A stretch of 64,000 nt of DNA from positions 15,471,925 to 15,535,924 of the forward strand of contig NC_059087.1 in the NCBI RefSeq assembly GCF_020497125.1. The letters are read 5' to 3'. The translations under genes and the position numbers were made by a program. Below the pieces are notes generated by a model, which saw only the letters and a program-made list of their open reading frames with translations, was not told the origin of the DNA and made no database searches. This DNA is from Mauremys mutica. Taxonomy: Eukaryota; Chordata; Testudines; Geoemydidae. Positions 34,346-44,906 of this stretch are shown in pieces (the stretch's first letter is position 1; each line of letters opens with the position of its first letter).

Positions 34346-35479
34346 CAGAAGTTTCATTATTACTGATATTTGGAATGTGGTGATGGAGATGTGCTGATGG
34401 AAGAGATGCAGTACCTGAGATTATGCCAGCACACGTTCTTTCTGCTTCTACACAAACACAGGGTGCCAGATTCAAGCCACTGCTGTGGCCTTTTTGCTAC
34501 AACCCCTATATATACACCCAAGAGGGAAGCTGAGGAAGCTCATGGGATAGCTGGCTCTCTTCAGCAGACACTCAGAGCCCTTGGGGTAGGAGCAGGTGTG
34601 GCCAGGAAGGGGAGTATGAGTCTGATACACTCCAGCTTGTAGTTATTACCAGTCGGTATACCTTAGAGCAGCCCTGCTCCAGCCAGGCCCAAGGTCCTGC
34701 ACTGCGAGGAGCATGCCTGGGCCTGAGGATTGGGTTCGGTATGTGCATGTCTTGTGTCTATGCTTGATTAACTCCTGTCTACTTACACTAGGAATGGAAG
34801 CATTGTCAATGCTGTTCTTCCAAGCTTCTCCCTTTAATATATGTGACATCTCTCCAAGTTTGCCAGCTCCATTTCACAGACCAAATTCTGGTATTCTGCA
34901 GCAGCAACGAGAGGCAGGTTACCGCTTACCTCAGTGAGTGGCCCTCCCCAGAAGGTTCGGAAACGCATTTGGCAGGTACATCACTGCACACTGATTTTTT
35001 TTTCTTTTAAAGACATGTCAAAGTTGGAGTAATCACTTTCATGAATCATTGTGGTAATAGAGAAATTCTCCTCTTTATTGACCTGGATAGCATGGCTCTG
35101 AAATCAATCAGGACTCGGCACAGTGAAGGGAAGCTTTCTGAACATTAGTCATTCAAGCAGTAAACACCAAAAAGCAGCTAAGCTGCATTATGTTCTAGCT
35201 GCAGCATGCTTGGGGAAAGGGCTGTCCTTTATTCATGGTAACTTTTTAATGTTTCATGGATTCATTCCCTGTTGTTGTTATTCCCCTAACTGCAGCAAAG
35301 AAGTTTTAACCATTATTTTCCATATTCAGTGTGCCAGTCCCACCTCATAAATAGGGCAAAACGTGTCTTTAGCGATTAGATGATGGTTTGGAGGTTAATT
35401 TTAAAGTTACACCTCTACTGTTAGGAAGAACATCACTTTGCACTTCTACTTGCAGCAAAAGGCCTTACATGCTGGTTAA
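34346..35479. other. No gene recognised
   Basis: About 1.1 kb, with open frames on both strands at 34370-34937 in a more GC-rich patch. None has a recognisable domain. Poly-T occurs near 34997-35004. Confidence 0.4.
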
Positions 35480-35636
35480 TTTTGAGCATTGGTCTGCTAA
35501 ACCCAGGGTTGTGAGTTCAATCCTTGTGGGGGCCACTTAGGGATCTGGGGCAAAAATTGATCCTGCTAGTGAAGGCAGGGGGCTGGACTCGATGACCTTT
35601 CAAGGTCCCTTCTAGTTCTAGGAGATTGGTATATCT
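35480..35636 (+). mobile_element. tRNA-derived turtle SINE, 5'-truncated
   Basis: It starts inside the tRNA-related head ('tttgagcattggtctgc'), so the A box is missing, while the B box 'gagttcaatcc' is present. The body and CR1-like tail ('gacctttcaaggtccc', 'ggagattggtatatct') match the copy at 7005-7206 closely. Confidence 0.88.
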
Positions 35637-35664
35637 TCAATTATAAAATTCACCTCCACAAAGT

Positions 35665-35775
35665 TGGTGGTATTATCCCCATTTTATAAATGAGTAAAAC
35701 GAGGTACAAAGTGACTTGTGCAAAGCTACAGAGCATGAACTTTGAACACAGAGTGGCAGTGCTGAATATTGACTA
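35665..35775 (-). repeat. MIR-type SINE fragment, antisense
   Basis: 'Tatccccattttataaatga' and 'aagtgacttgtgcaaagc' are the reverse complement of the MIR core. Confidence 0.75.
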
Positions 35776-35825
35776 TATACACTAATCTGCTAAAATAATA
35801 TATATATAAATAATAGAAAATACGA

Positions 35826-36000
35826 GTGGTATTGTGGTCCAGTAGAAAGGCCATTGAAGTGTGAGTGAGGAGACCATGGTTCTGTTCCTAGCTCTTCCAC
35901 TGAAACTGCTGGATACCCTTGGGCAAACCACTTCTCTGTGCTTCTCCTTGTCTCTCTTCTCCCACCCATCATCTGGCTTTGGGCTGTAAGCTCTTTGGAT
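35826..36000 (+). repeat. MIR-type SINE
   Basis: 'Attgtggtccagtagaaagg' (tRNA-like head), 'gttctgttcctagctcttcc', 'acccttgggcaaaccacttc' and 'gggctgtaagctctttgg' follow the MIR order from head to LINE-like tail. Confidence 0.8.
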
Positions 36001-37436
36001 GCACAGTAAACCAGACTCAGGCATTTGCAGGTAACCATCCCAGCTTCTCTTTTTCCAAGGGTTCGTGTACACTACAACGTTTTGTGCCCATTTTTAGCTT
36101 CATTGGTTCTAACAAAAGTTGAAGTGCTAATGGTAAACAGGGCTTATTTTATCACTGCGTTAGAGCATGGGGATTTTGTGTGTTAGACGTGGTAAGAACA
36201 CCTGAGCCCGGTCTACTCCAGCTACATGGTTATTGAAAAATTCGTACATTTTCTAGTTATACAAAAGACCATGGAGATTGAGCATCATTGTTCTATGAAA
36301 ACACTGCTACAGAATAGAAAACAACAATTCTTAGTATTGTTTCTGCAGGAAATAGGGCATCTTAGAAGGGTGAGAACATGTCGATTTAAATTCTGATGAG
36401 GAACAGATTTGCTAAAGATAATCAGGGTTCCTGGAACCACCTTGGATTCCGTACATATAAGTAGTCCAGTGTTTTCAGTCTGAGTTTATGGAAAAGACTG
36501 TTTTTCAATGAGTTCCACAAAGTTTCTGCTACAGAGATAGGTGAATTAGCAATGAACCATAGTGAAGATACAGGAAGGGTATGACTGGCCACTGAGCATT
36601 TCCCTGTATTCTCTCGGGTCTGATCAATGCATCAAAAATTAGCTCATTCAACGTGCTGATCTGCATTTAGGAAAGAGTCCTTAATTTAACGTTGTGGGAA
36701 ATGGAGCGTCAGATGAGCCACATGAATTAATAGTATGGCAGGGAGGCAGGCAGGGAGGCCATGAGCCTTGCCTATTTCAATAAGACATTATGTCTGTTTG
36801 TTGTAAAATAGTTATTGGTACTGAGCCTACCACTGTGGTTGGGGCCTCAAGCAACCATAACAGAATGCTATGCTGATCCCTTGTTTTGAAGGTCACTGCT
36901 CTTATATTTCAGCCCACACTTCACAGTGGATCTGTGCCTTAGCAGTGTCACTGGACAACCAGATTGTTAACAGGTCACCTGACATGGTATATTTGCCGCT
37001 CCATCGGCAAGCTCAGGTGTCTCTATTCAGCTTCTTGTCTCTGTTTGGAGCTATTACTAACATTTACTTTTTCCCTGTTCTTTCTCAGACACATGGGCTG
37101 TCCTTTGGACTGTTCTGCACTTTTTGTTTGTGTAAAGTACAGTAAAAACTGCAAACAGGAAGGATGTGTTTGATTGCCTTGCCTACTGGTTATGAAAGCT
37201 GCTATAAGTGATGGCTTGGAACAAAAAGAAGCACTCCAAAAGGCGACTGTAAAGAATCAAAGGATTAATTTTAATGCAGTTTAGAAATTCCAGTAACTTT
37301 CTTTAAAGTGTAGAATAAACTTTAGTGAATGGATTGAAACAGTCTGGAGGAAAAGAGGTTTGTGTTCATCCCAGTGAATAAGGTCTGTGTGTCTGTAAAT
37401 TGTCCTTTAAAGTATTACTGAAGCCCCAATTTGGAA
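36001..37436. other. No gene recognised
   Basis: About 1.4 kb. 'Gtgtacactacaacgttttg' at 36066-36085 looks like the end of a foldback element like 33462-33740, but no matching right end was found. Confidence 0.4.
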
Positions 37437-37439
37437 GAA

Positions 37440-37470
<31 letters not shown>
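37437..37470. repeat. Poly-A followed by (GA)n
   Basis: A run of A residues passes directly into about 11 GA units, giving a pure purine strand of over 30 bp. Confidence 0.9.
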
Positions 37471-37659
37471 CGCTCATATACCTCCATAATACACCAAGCC
37501 GGTCAACTACTTTTATTATTTATATTACATACATACACATACTTGCCTCAGTTGAGATAAATGTCCTTTTGTGTGATGCCCTGAACGCATAGGAAAAGAT
37601 TAGTCCCTGCATTAGCCCTTACATCTCTAATGGACATGGTGAACAAAGGGCAGGGAACA

Positions 37660-37800
37660 AGCAGTATCATGATTCCCATTTTGCAGATGGGGAACTGTTG
37701 GATTAAGTTGCTCAAGGTCACACAGGATGTTTTCGGCAGAGCCGGGAATCTAACCCACATCTCCTGAGTCCAAGTCTAGTGCTACTAGCTACCTTTCCTC
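37660..37800 (-). repeat. MIR-type SINE, antisense
   Basis: 'Cccattttgcagatgggga', 'gctcaaggtcacacagg' and 'cagagccgggaatctaacc' are the reversed MIR core and head. Confidence 0.85.
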
Positions 37801-38389
37801 AGCAACAGTCAATAATAAGTGGGCTTTAAAGACATCCCATTGTTCCAACTCTTTCTTCTGAGCATCTGAGGACACTTAGCCTCAGAGTGTTGTTTATTAA
37901 GGTCCAATGTGAAGGGTCAAAATTGTGACATCACTTTAGATGGAGACTGTAGGGTGTACTTCTCAAGTACTGTCCAGAGTGCTGACACAAGCAAGGTCAT
38001 AGCACATGCAAGAGAGCACTATCTTCCCCAAGTCAGGGTTCTGGGTGAACGCGGCACTTACATTATTTTTAGACTTAACATCAGGGTAGAGAGGAGAAAT
38101 AATAAAAACATTATGATGGCGCAGGAAACACAACGCCCAAGATATTGCATCTTAGTTTGATTCAGTGTCAAATAAAGCCCATCATTTTATCTAGGTCTCT
38201 TCCAGGATTAAAATGAAACAAAGATTTCCCCACCTGGTGTTCATTACTATAGTTAGCTGATGTAATTGAATCAAAAGTTGATGAAAAGAAGGTTAATTAC
38301 CATATGTCATTGTTTCAGACTCAAGTGAGATACTGTACCGTCGGTTCAGGGAATAGTGTGATGGTCTTCAGGCGTTGCAGAAGATCCAG
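37801..38389. other. No gene recognised
   Basis: About 590 bp. The 83-codon plus frame (37909-38160) has no recognisable domain. Confidence 0.4.
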
Positions 38390-38401
38390 TACCAAATGTG
38401 T
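38390..38401. repeat. 12-bp target site duplication, left copy
   Basis: 'Taccaaatgtgt' is identical to 38594-38605. Confidence 0.85.
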
Positions 38402-38593
38402 CAAGTATCAGAAGGGTAGCCGGGTTAGTCTGGATCTGTAAAAGCAGCAAAGAGTCCTGTGGCACCTTTATAGACTAACAGATGTTTTGGAGCATGAGCT
38501 TTCGTGGGTGCATCCGACGAAGTGGGTATTCACTCACGAAAGCTCATGCTCCAAAACATCTGTTAGTCTATAAGGTGCCACAGGACTCTTTAA
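38402..38593. mobile_element. PLE-like repeat inserted as an inverted head-to-head pair
   Basis: The left half (38402 to about 38510) is a minus-oriented copy of the 28385-28477 repeat, extended to 'cagaagggtagccgggttag'. The right half (about 38511-38593) is a plus-oriented copy running to 'ccacaggactcttt'. The shared 'agactaacagatgttttgg' and its reverse complement prove the inversion. The plus copy has a hammerhead-like core at 38514-38551: CCGACGA, extra A, 6-bp stem with one G.T pair, GAAA, 3-bp hairpin, C. The whole unit sits between exact 12-bp duplications, so it inserted as one event. Penelope-like origin is inference. Confidence 0.7.
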
Positions 38594-38605
38594 TACCAAA
38601 TGTGT
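38594..38605. repeat. 12-bp target site duplication, right copy
   Basis: Identical to 38390-38401. Confidence 0.85.
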
Positions 38606-38847
38606 TACCTCTCACCAATACTAGAAAGTTCACGTTCTGTCTAATGCCCCGTCCCTCCACCACACATGATCACAAAGCTAAAGTATGCCTACTTCTTATA
38701 CCAAGCTGCTCTAGGATGGAAATGAACAGAATTTGGGGAGAGAATCATTCCTTGTTTCATGGATTCATGGAGACAAATTCCCTGCTGGTATCATTCCACT
38801 GAGGTCATTGGAATTACGACAGCAGGGAATTTCTGGCTTATGTTCTA

Positions 38848-38879
38848 AAGCCAGAAGGATCTAGTATGATCATCTAGTC
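38848..38879 (-). mobile_element. CR1 LINE 3' end, antisense (split, outer part)
   Basis: 'Gccagaaggatctagtatg' and 'atcatctagtcc' are the reversed CR1 terminus. The rest of the copy resumes at 39011 after the hAT-like insertion. Confidence 0.75.
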
Positions 38880-39010
38880 CAGTAGTTTTCAACCTTTTTT
38901 AATGTGTGGACCCCTAAATATTTTCAAATGGAGGTGCGGACTCCTTTGGAAATCTTAGACATAGTCTGTGGACCCCCAGGAGTCAGCGGACCCCAGGTTG
39001 AAAACCACTG
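38880..39010. mobile_element. hAT-like MITE inserted in CR1
   Basis: The ends 'cagtagttttcaacct' and 'aggttgaaaaccactg' are inverted repeats matching at 15 of 16 positions. They are flanked by exact 8-bp duplications 'atctagtc' at 38872-38879 and 39011-39018. The interior ('gacccctaaatattttcaaa', 'cttagacatagtctg') is shared with 33232-33389. At 131 bp there is no coding capacity. Confidence 0.93.
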
Positions 39011-39160
39011 ATCTAGTCTGATCTCCTGCACAAGCCATAGAATGTTACCCAGTGAGTCCTGCATCCAGCCAAACAATAATTTATGGCTGAACTGTCTGTT
39101 AGAAAAACACCTAGTCTTCATTTAAAGACTCCAAGTGATGGAGAATTTAACACACAATGC
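39011..39160 (-). mobile_element. CR1/L3-type LINE 3' region, antisense (split, inner part)
   Basis: 'Agtctgatctcctgcacaag', 'gttagaaaaacacctagtc' and 'ccaagtgatggagaattt' continue the CR1 copy interrupted at 38879. Removing the MITE and one duplication restores a continuous CR1 order. Confidence 0.75.
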
Positions 39161-39397
39161 AAGCACCCCAAATTTTGGGTCTAAATCTTGCAACTCGTGT
39201 CCATTCTAAATGCTCACAACATTGCCTATGGTTAGTTTCTTGTGTTCGTTTATTAAATCATTTAAATTTATTTATTCCTAGTAACTACTATAAAAAAGTT
39301 CCTATCTTATTTCTTAGTCTGTGTTGCTTTTTAATCAGATATTCAGCTGAATGCAGTAGCCTACCATGCATTACGAAAATGAATAACACTACCAGTT
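39161..39397. other. No feature recognised
   Basis: Short AT-rich spacer between CR1 and MIR. Confidence 0.4.
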
Positions 39398-39608
39398 TTA
39401 ATTTATATAACACCTTTCATGCTACTATCTCAAAATATTTAATGTATGTTAATGAATGCATATTATCTCATTTTACCAACAGGGAAACAGAGGCACAGTG
39501 GGTTAAGTGACTTGCCTATGGTCACATTGAGGGTTAGTAGCAGAGCTGGGATGGAGCCCAGATTTTCTGACTACTAAACTCAAGGTCTCCTGGCCAAGCT
39601 AGGAAACT
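39398..39608 (-). repeat. MIR-type SINE, antisense, long copy
   Basis: 'Caacagggaaacagaggcac', 'ttaagtgacttgcctatgg' and 'gcagagctgggatggagcc' are the reversed core and head. 'Tatataacacctttcatgc' covers the LINE-like tail. One of the more complete MIR copies here. Confidence 0.85.
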
Positions 39609-42242
39609 ATTAGGTACTGGTGTCCTCCTGAGAACTTTTCATATCTGCTTATTACCTTCCCTTCTTGTGACGGATGGTCTAAAATAGGGTTGCTTTCACA
39701 ACATTTGCATATAGAAGGCAGCTGTTATCAAGCTCCAAATAAACCTTATTAATGAAATGAATCCACCTTGGGGTGTTTATGTGGTGTGTGTATAATTTGA
39801 AGTTGTATATTTTTAACTCCAGCACACCTTAAAAACCTCTCTGGATAATTCCCCGTAAGTCTTCCCATTGATCATATGGAATTTTCCAACCTAAATCTGC
39901 TTTCCATTTACTTTTCACCTTCAAATTGCAGTTCCCCAAGGTCCTTTATAAAGAACTATAAATTGTAGATAGACTTTTTGATTCTTTTTATTCGTGCTTA
40001 ATATCTTGCTCAGTTAGTGAACCCTCAGGAATTGCTGTGGGGCCCCTTATAACCGGGGTGGTAATAAAGTGGCGGTTTTGCAGAAACCCTATAAAAATGT
40101 GTGCAACGGTAAATTGTATTTAGGCTACTACTGGGGAGAGAGGCATGAATGTACAATTATGAGAAGGATGTCCCTGAAGAGAGATTTCAATCCGTTGCCA
40201 TAGTCTAAATCCTCTATCTTGTGGTGCACAAGGTAATTCAAGCATAGAGCAGAGGATTTTTTTCTAAAGAGATTATATTACCTATCTCCTCTGTTGATGG
40301 ATTTTATTGCACAGTTTCACTGAGAGTTTTATTATTGCATTACTTAATCTGTTTTTGAGGATCCTGAAACATTTAAAATATAATAATGAGTTCAGCTGTA
40401 TGCCTTCTGTTTGGTTCCTTTCAATCTGTTACTAAGACAGAGTCTATGACCCGCTTAAACCATCCAATGTATAAAAATAGTCAGTTTGGAACCTCAAGGC
40501 AGAGTGTGTTTAAAAAATCCAACTGATTGGCATGGTTCTGAGAGTTATTTCCCTGGAGAGAGACATGAATGTTAGAACAGAGTTGTAGGATTGAATCTAA
40601 ATAATAGATTCCAGTTCTTTACCCTCTTTCCAAAATAGGGCAAGGGCAAGCCATGATAGAGAGAGAGAGATGACTGCAGGATATATCCCTTGATTGACAT
40701 TCTTGTTCTGCTTCTGAAGTTTCACGTGCTACAGCCAGTTTTAAAATTCAGCCATTCTCATGACTAAGTGTCATTGAGAGGAATAACGCCTGGCATACAA
40801 TTTAAAGATGTGCTTTAAAAAGTACATTCCTGTGTGAAAATCAGAACGTGCCTGCCTTTTACAGGACACTCTTATTTAGCTTAAAATAAATTAGGCCATT
40901 GATCATGATCTTCAAGAGTTTTCACCATATGATGTTAGGCCAGATTTTCAAATGGGACTCAACCCAGCCTCTGTAAATCAGAATGCAGATTTAGCATACG
41001 CGGTTTTCAATGGCCAATTTTTGCACATGCAAAACCTTGGTTTGCCTGCTCAGGTGCTTAATTTTATTTGTTCTCATAAGAGCAGGGTAGTACATCTCTA
41101 CCCATTTTAATATTTTACTTTTTTGTCTGCTTGCTGTGATTATTAAACAAGTATTAAAAAGGATGGGAAAATGGATCGTTATCACTTAAGATGGATTCCC
41201 ATATTACTTGGGTCACAAATGATCTAACGATTTAGCAAGACAGCCACCTCCACTAGCAATTCTAGCTCTGTGATGCCAATAACAATAAAAAAAAAACCCC
41301 AACAGCTTTGCTTTGAAATTTGGCTCATAGTTCAGGCAAGGCAAGAAATGTGTCTCCCCATGAACTTCCACTGCACTCAATGAGATAGGAACAGATTTCA
41401 TTTCTATGGGTTTTTTAATATGACCCTAAAAGACGGATTACTATCCTGATGCATGCCAAGAAGGTTTCAGCTTCTATCCATGCAAAGAGCTTCCAAGGCT
41501 CTGTCACATGGCAGGATCAGGCTATTATTGGAACATCTGCCAAAAGCAGAAAAAGTAGGGAAATGAGGCACAGTCAAAGACTCAAACACTGAAACAGTCA
41601 CACATACAGCCGGACTCCCTTGGCACTACAGAAGCATATAAGCGCCCTGGGATGGAGACTGTAGAACACCAAACACAATGAATTCCTGAATCTCTCTGGG
41701 GCATCTGGTCACTGCTGTAATAATAAATTATCATAATGGCACTCATACTAATATACAGCATCTGTGGGAGTGAGGGATATGTCTACGTGGGAGCAGCACT
41801 GTCTACTGTTTAGAGAAGGAGACTTAGAACTAACAAGTGTGAGCTTGTCTCTCTCATCATCATCAAGCCTCTGTGAGCTGGGGAGTGAGGCGGGGGTGGC
41901 ATAAAAGGGCTCTCAACGCTTCAAATCTGGTCAAGGAGAATTACTCCACTGCCATAAATGATCTTCTGAGGACCCTTTCACAAATCCTGGTGTAGGGGAT
42001 GGAGTGTCAGGGTAGTATGAGCATGCCAGGGAGTGGGTCCATACTACATGTCAGTGCAGAGATTTGAGGCACTGCTGTTGCCCATAAGCAGTCGTGAATA
42101 GGCTGCTGTAACTTTACACAGCCCCCCAGGACTATTCATATTATGCCAGGAGCTGCAAAGTTTAAAGTCACCCCTCCCCCTTCCAGGATCTGAGTTCTGT
42201 GTTGGCCCACCTGAGACCTGCAGCACAGAATTTCACCTAAAG
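39609..42242. other. No gene recognised
   Basis: About 2.6 kb of AT-rich sequence. There is a short GA run near 40658-40669 and an A-run near 41287-41297. 'Ggccagattttcaaatggg' near 40939 resembles a small foldback end. 'Ggatatgtctacgtggg' near 41776 resembles the TGTCTACAC family end without a partner. Confidence 0.4.
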
Positions 42243-42400
42243 TTGCTTGGGTTCTGTTCCCACTTCTGTTACTGTCTTTTTGTGACCTTGGTCAAGTCAC
42301 TTTATCTCTTTGTGCATCAGTAGCCGGTGTCCCCTGTTGTGGGATAATACCCACTTCTATAAAGCGGTTTGGGATCTTTGGCTGAAAGTCCCTAAATATA
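42243..42400 (+). repeat. MIR-type SINE
   Basis: 'Ttgggttctgttcccacttc', 'tttgtgaccttggtcaagtc' and 'aaagcggtttgggatctttg' follow MIR order on the plus strand. Confidence 0.82.
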
Positions 42401-43989
42401 AGTTCAAAGTTTCTGAAAGGAAAGTTGCCAGATTTATAGCCCTTGTGACAAAAGTGCTCCATTTATCCACATGTCAGATGCAGCATAGGCAGTAGGACAA
42501 GCCTACCCTACTCCCCCCAGCAACATGCCTCAGTTAATCAGATGGAGCCTACTCTAGGGAATAAATAGATCCATTCTTCAGGCTCTTACCATCCTCCACC
42601 TCTTTGCTGAGACTGATATCAAAGGTGCTAGTGGTAATTATGATATTTGTTGTGTTCTTTGCACTTGTGCACTAGGAGCTGGATGGCGACCATCAGCTCA
42701 TTTCACATAATAGGCCCTCAGATGGTGGAAATGTCCTTGGGTTGGACCATTGGAATAGAAGCTGATCAGACTATGCCAGCTGCACTGTAACTAGATTTTT
42801 CTTGCACAATGGCAGAGAGTGCACAGCAGAGAAAACATTGTACAGTGCCTGAAGTGGAAATAGCTATTTAGCTATAGGTGAGTATTGTTCTTTTGACCAG
42901 TCATGTTTTTCAGATGAATGCATTACTACCCTCAACAGCACAAAGTTCTCTCACGGACAGCTTTCTGTAAACTACAGTGCTTAATGATACCAATTCATGT
43001 ATCTAAGGTGTTGGTTTTTTTTAATGTGAACCTGCACTAATGAAAAACGATACATGCAAATACAGACTTTAAACTGATTGCCTTATTTTGGAGAAAACCT
43101 TCATCAAAGGCGCTTGAATGGAACTCTTTACTCTCTGCCTACAAAGCACTACTTGACATGCATAAGGCTATAACATTAGACAAACTCGACAAGTTAATTC
43201 ATTCTTCCCATGTATTCCCTGCATGTTGAGAGCTCTAAGATCACAGTAAGCTAATCTCTATCAAGCATCTAAATGTGTGGGTAAACTAAAATGGTTTAAC
43301 TTACTATAGAGATGTTCCCTCTTCTGGGTTTGAAGTGAAACATATCTCTGGAGTTGTTTTTATTTTATAAGCATGTTGAAAAGAAAATGTAGTTTGTTCC
43401 TAGTGTTTCTTTCTGTCTTTCTTTAAATTGCCACGGCACTACTACCTCCTCTCATTACCTCTGAGTTGCAAAAGCAGCTCTGTTCCTACTGCTAATGTCA
43501 CAGCCTAAAACAAGTCATTGAAGCTTGTATACTCAAAGATTCCATAGATGTTACACTCAGCAGTCCCAAGGCAGATGCTCCATTTATTGATTATAGCTAC
43601 TGTACTTGATTACAATAGAATCTCTTCTCTATGCTGCAAGTGTTGTGCACATGTTTTTCATAAGAAATGTAGGAAACCAGGTTAGAGGATGGGGAAACAA
43701 ACCTGGGTCAGGGGAAAACAGGGGAAAACAGGAAAAATGTTCCATGTCTTGCACTATCAAGAATAATTCAGTTGGCAACCTTATTTAGCCAATGGCTAGC
43801 CAGGCAATAGTTTAGCTGTAATGTGAAAAAATTAATTTTTACAAGGTGACCTTTCCATTTGTATCAGCGTCACCAAAAAACAGTGTAGTTTAAACTTTGT
43901 TTCCAATTTCATGCCGTTAAAATCAGTTGAAATGAAAGCAGGAATAGTCAAAAGAAAACACTGTGGTTGAAATATAAGACTAATGAGCA
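42401..43989. other. No gene recognised
   Basis: About 1.6 kb. A tandem-like 'caggggaaaacaggggaaaa' occurs near 43710-43735. No frame with recognisable features. Confidence 0.4.
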
Positions 43990-44105
43990 ATAAATACCCT
44001 GGGTTTAAATCTCAGATGAGTCACTAACCCACTGAATGACCTTGGGTAAATCACTTCAGTTCTCTCTCTCTCTCATTCAGGCCAGCTGGAAAACAGGGTA
44101 CAGTC
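43990..44105 (+). repeat. MIR-type SINE, partial
   Basis: 'Ccctgggtttaaatctcag', 'tgaatgaccttgggtaaatc' and 'acttcagttctctctc' form the MIR centre. The TC run at 44060-44073 sits in the usual pyrimidine-rich part. Confidence 0.7.
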
Positions 44106-44764
44106 ATGATCATCAGCCACTGCAACTGGGTTGTTTTCCTGGGCAAATAAACATACCATGGAGGATACAGTGGTTTCAAAATCAAAATGGCACAGGTTTG
44201 CCGCCAGGCTGATTTCCCCAGTTTTTAGTTGCTCTGGCTGTTTTGTTTAATCATAGCCCTCAGCAGTGATAAATTCTACTGTATCTAGAGCATTTCCTTT
44301 TTGTGGTGGACGAGTAGGAGGGTGAAGTTTGGTTCTCATGAAAGTGAGAGCATGAAAGAACTAACTGTAGCCAGACATAGTGCATGCAGGTGCTATACAA
44401 GTCTCCCAGTCATAGCTCTGCCAAGGCACCTCAATCCTGACCTGAAACTCCCCTGCTGTTCCAGGTCCAGGCTTGCCAATCATGCTGAACAGCGCCAAAT
44501 TGTGTAATGTTTTTGGGAGGTTGACAAACATCCACTAAGGGACTAAGCCATGATCACAAATCTCATTTGCATTGCAACTTGAGCCAAATTTGTGTTTTTA
44601 ACTCAGATCTTTAAAACATCAGGAATAGATACTAGGGCAATTTAATTAGGAAAAGGAAAATAAACCTACTAAATGAATGACGAATTGAATCAAATATCTT
44701 GGTATCCTAGAAATAGATGTGCTTTAATCTTCTCTTACTCTGACCCTTCGAAGTGCTTCTTATT
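44106..44764. other. No gene recognised
   Basis: About 660 bp without a recognised feature. Confidence 0.4.
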
Positions 44765-44772
44765 GTCCAAGT

Positions 44773-44898
44773 CAGTGGTTCTCAGCCTGCAGGCCGCTTG
44801 TGGCCCAATCCACACACAGATGTGGCTCATGTGACATCCTGTGGGCCCTACAGATAGTATGTATATTGTGTGGATGGTAAATGGGTTGAGAACCACTG
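44773..44898. mobile_element. hAT-like MITE with exact 8-bp duplication
   Basis: The ends 'cagtggttctcagcc' and 'gggttgagaaccactg' are inverted. Exact duplications 'gtccaagt' lie at 44765-44772 and 44899-44906. The interior ('ggccgcttgtggcccaatcc', 'catgtgacatcctgtggg') differs from the CAGTGGTTTTCAACC elements, so this is a second subfamily with related ends. Confidence 0.93.
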
Positions 44899-44906
44899 GT
44901 CCAAGT

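Noticed and set aside
38511..38551. Active self-cleaving ribozyme
   Set aside because: The required U4 is C and there is an additional A before stem II, so catalytic activity is not supported for these copies.
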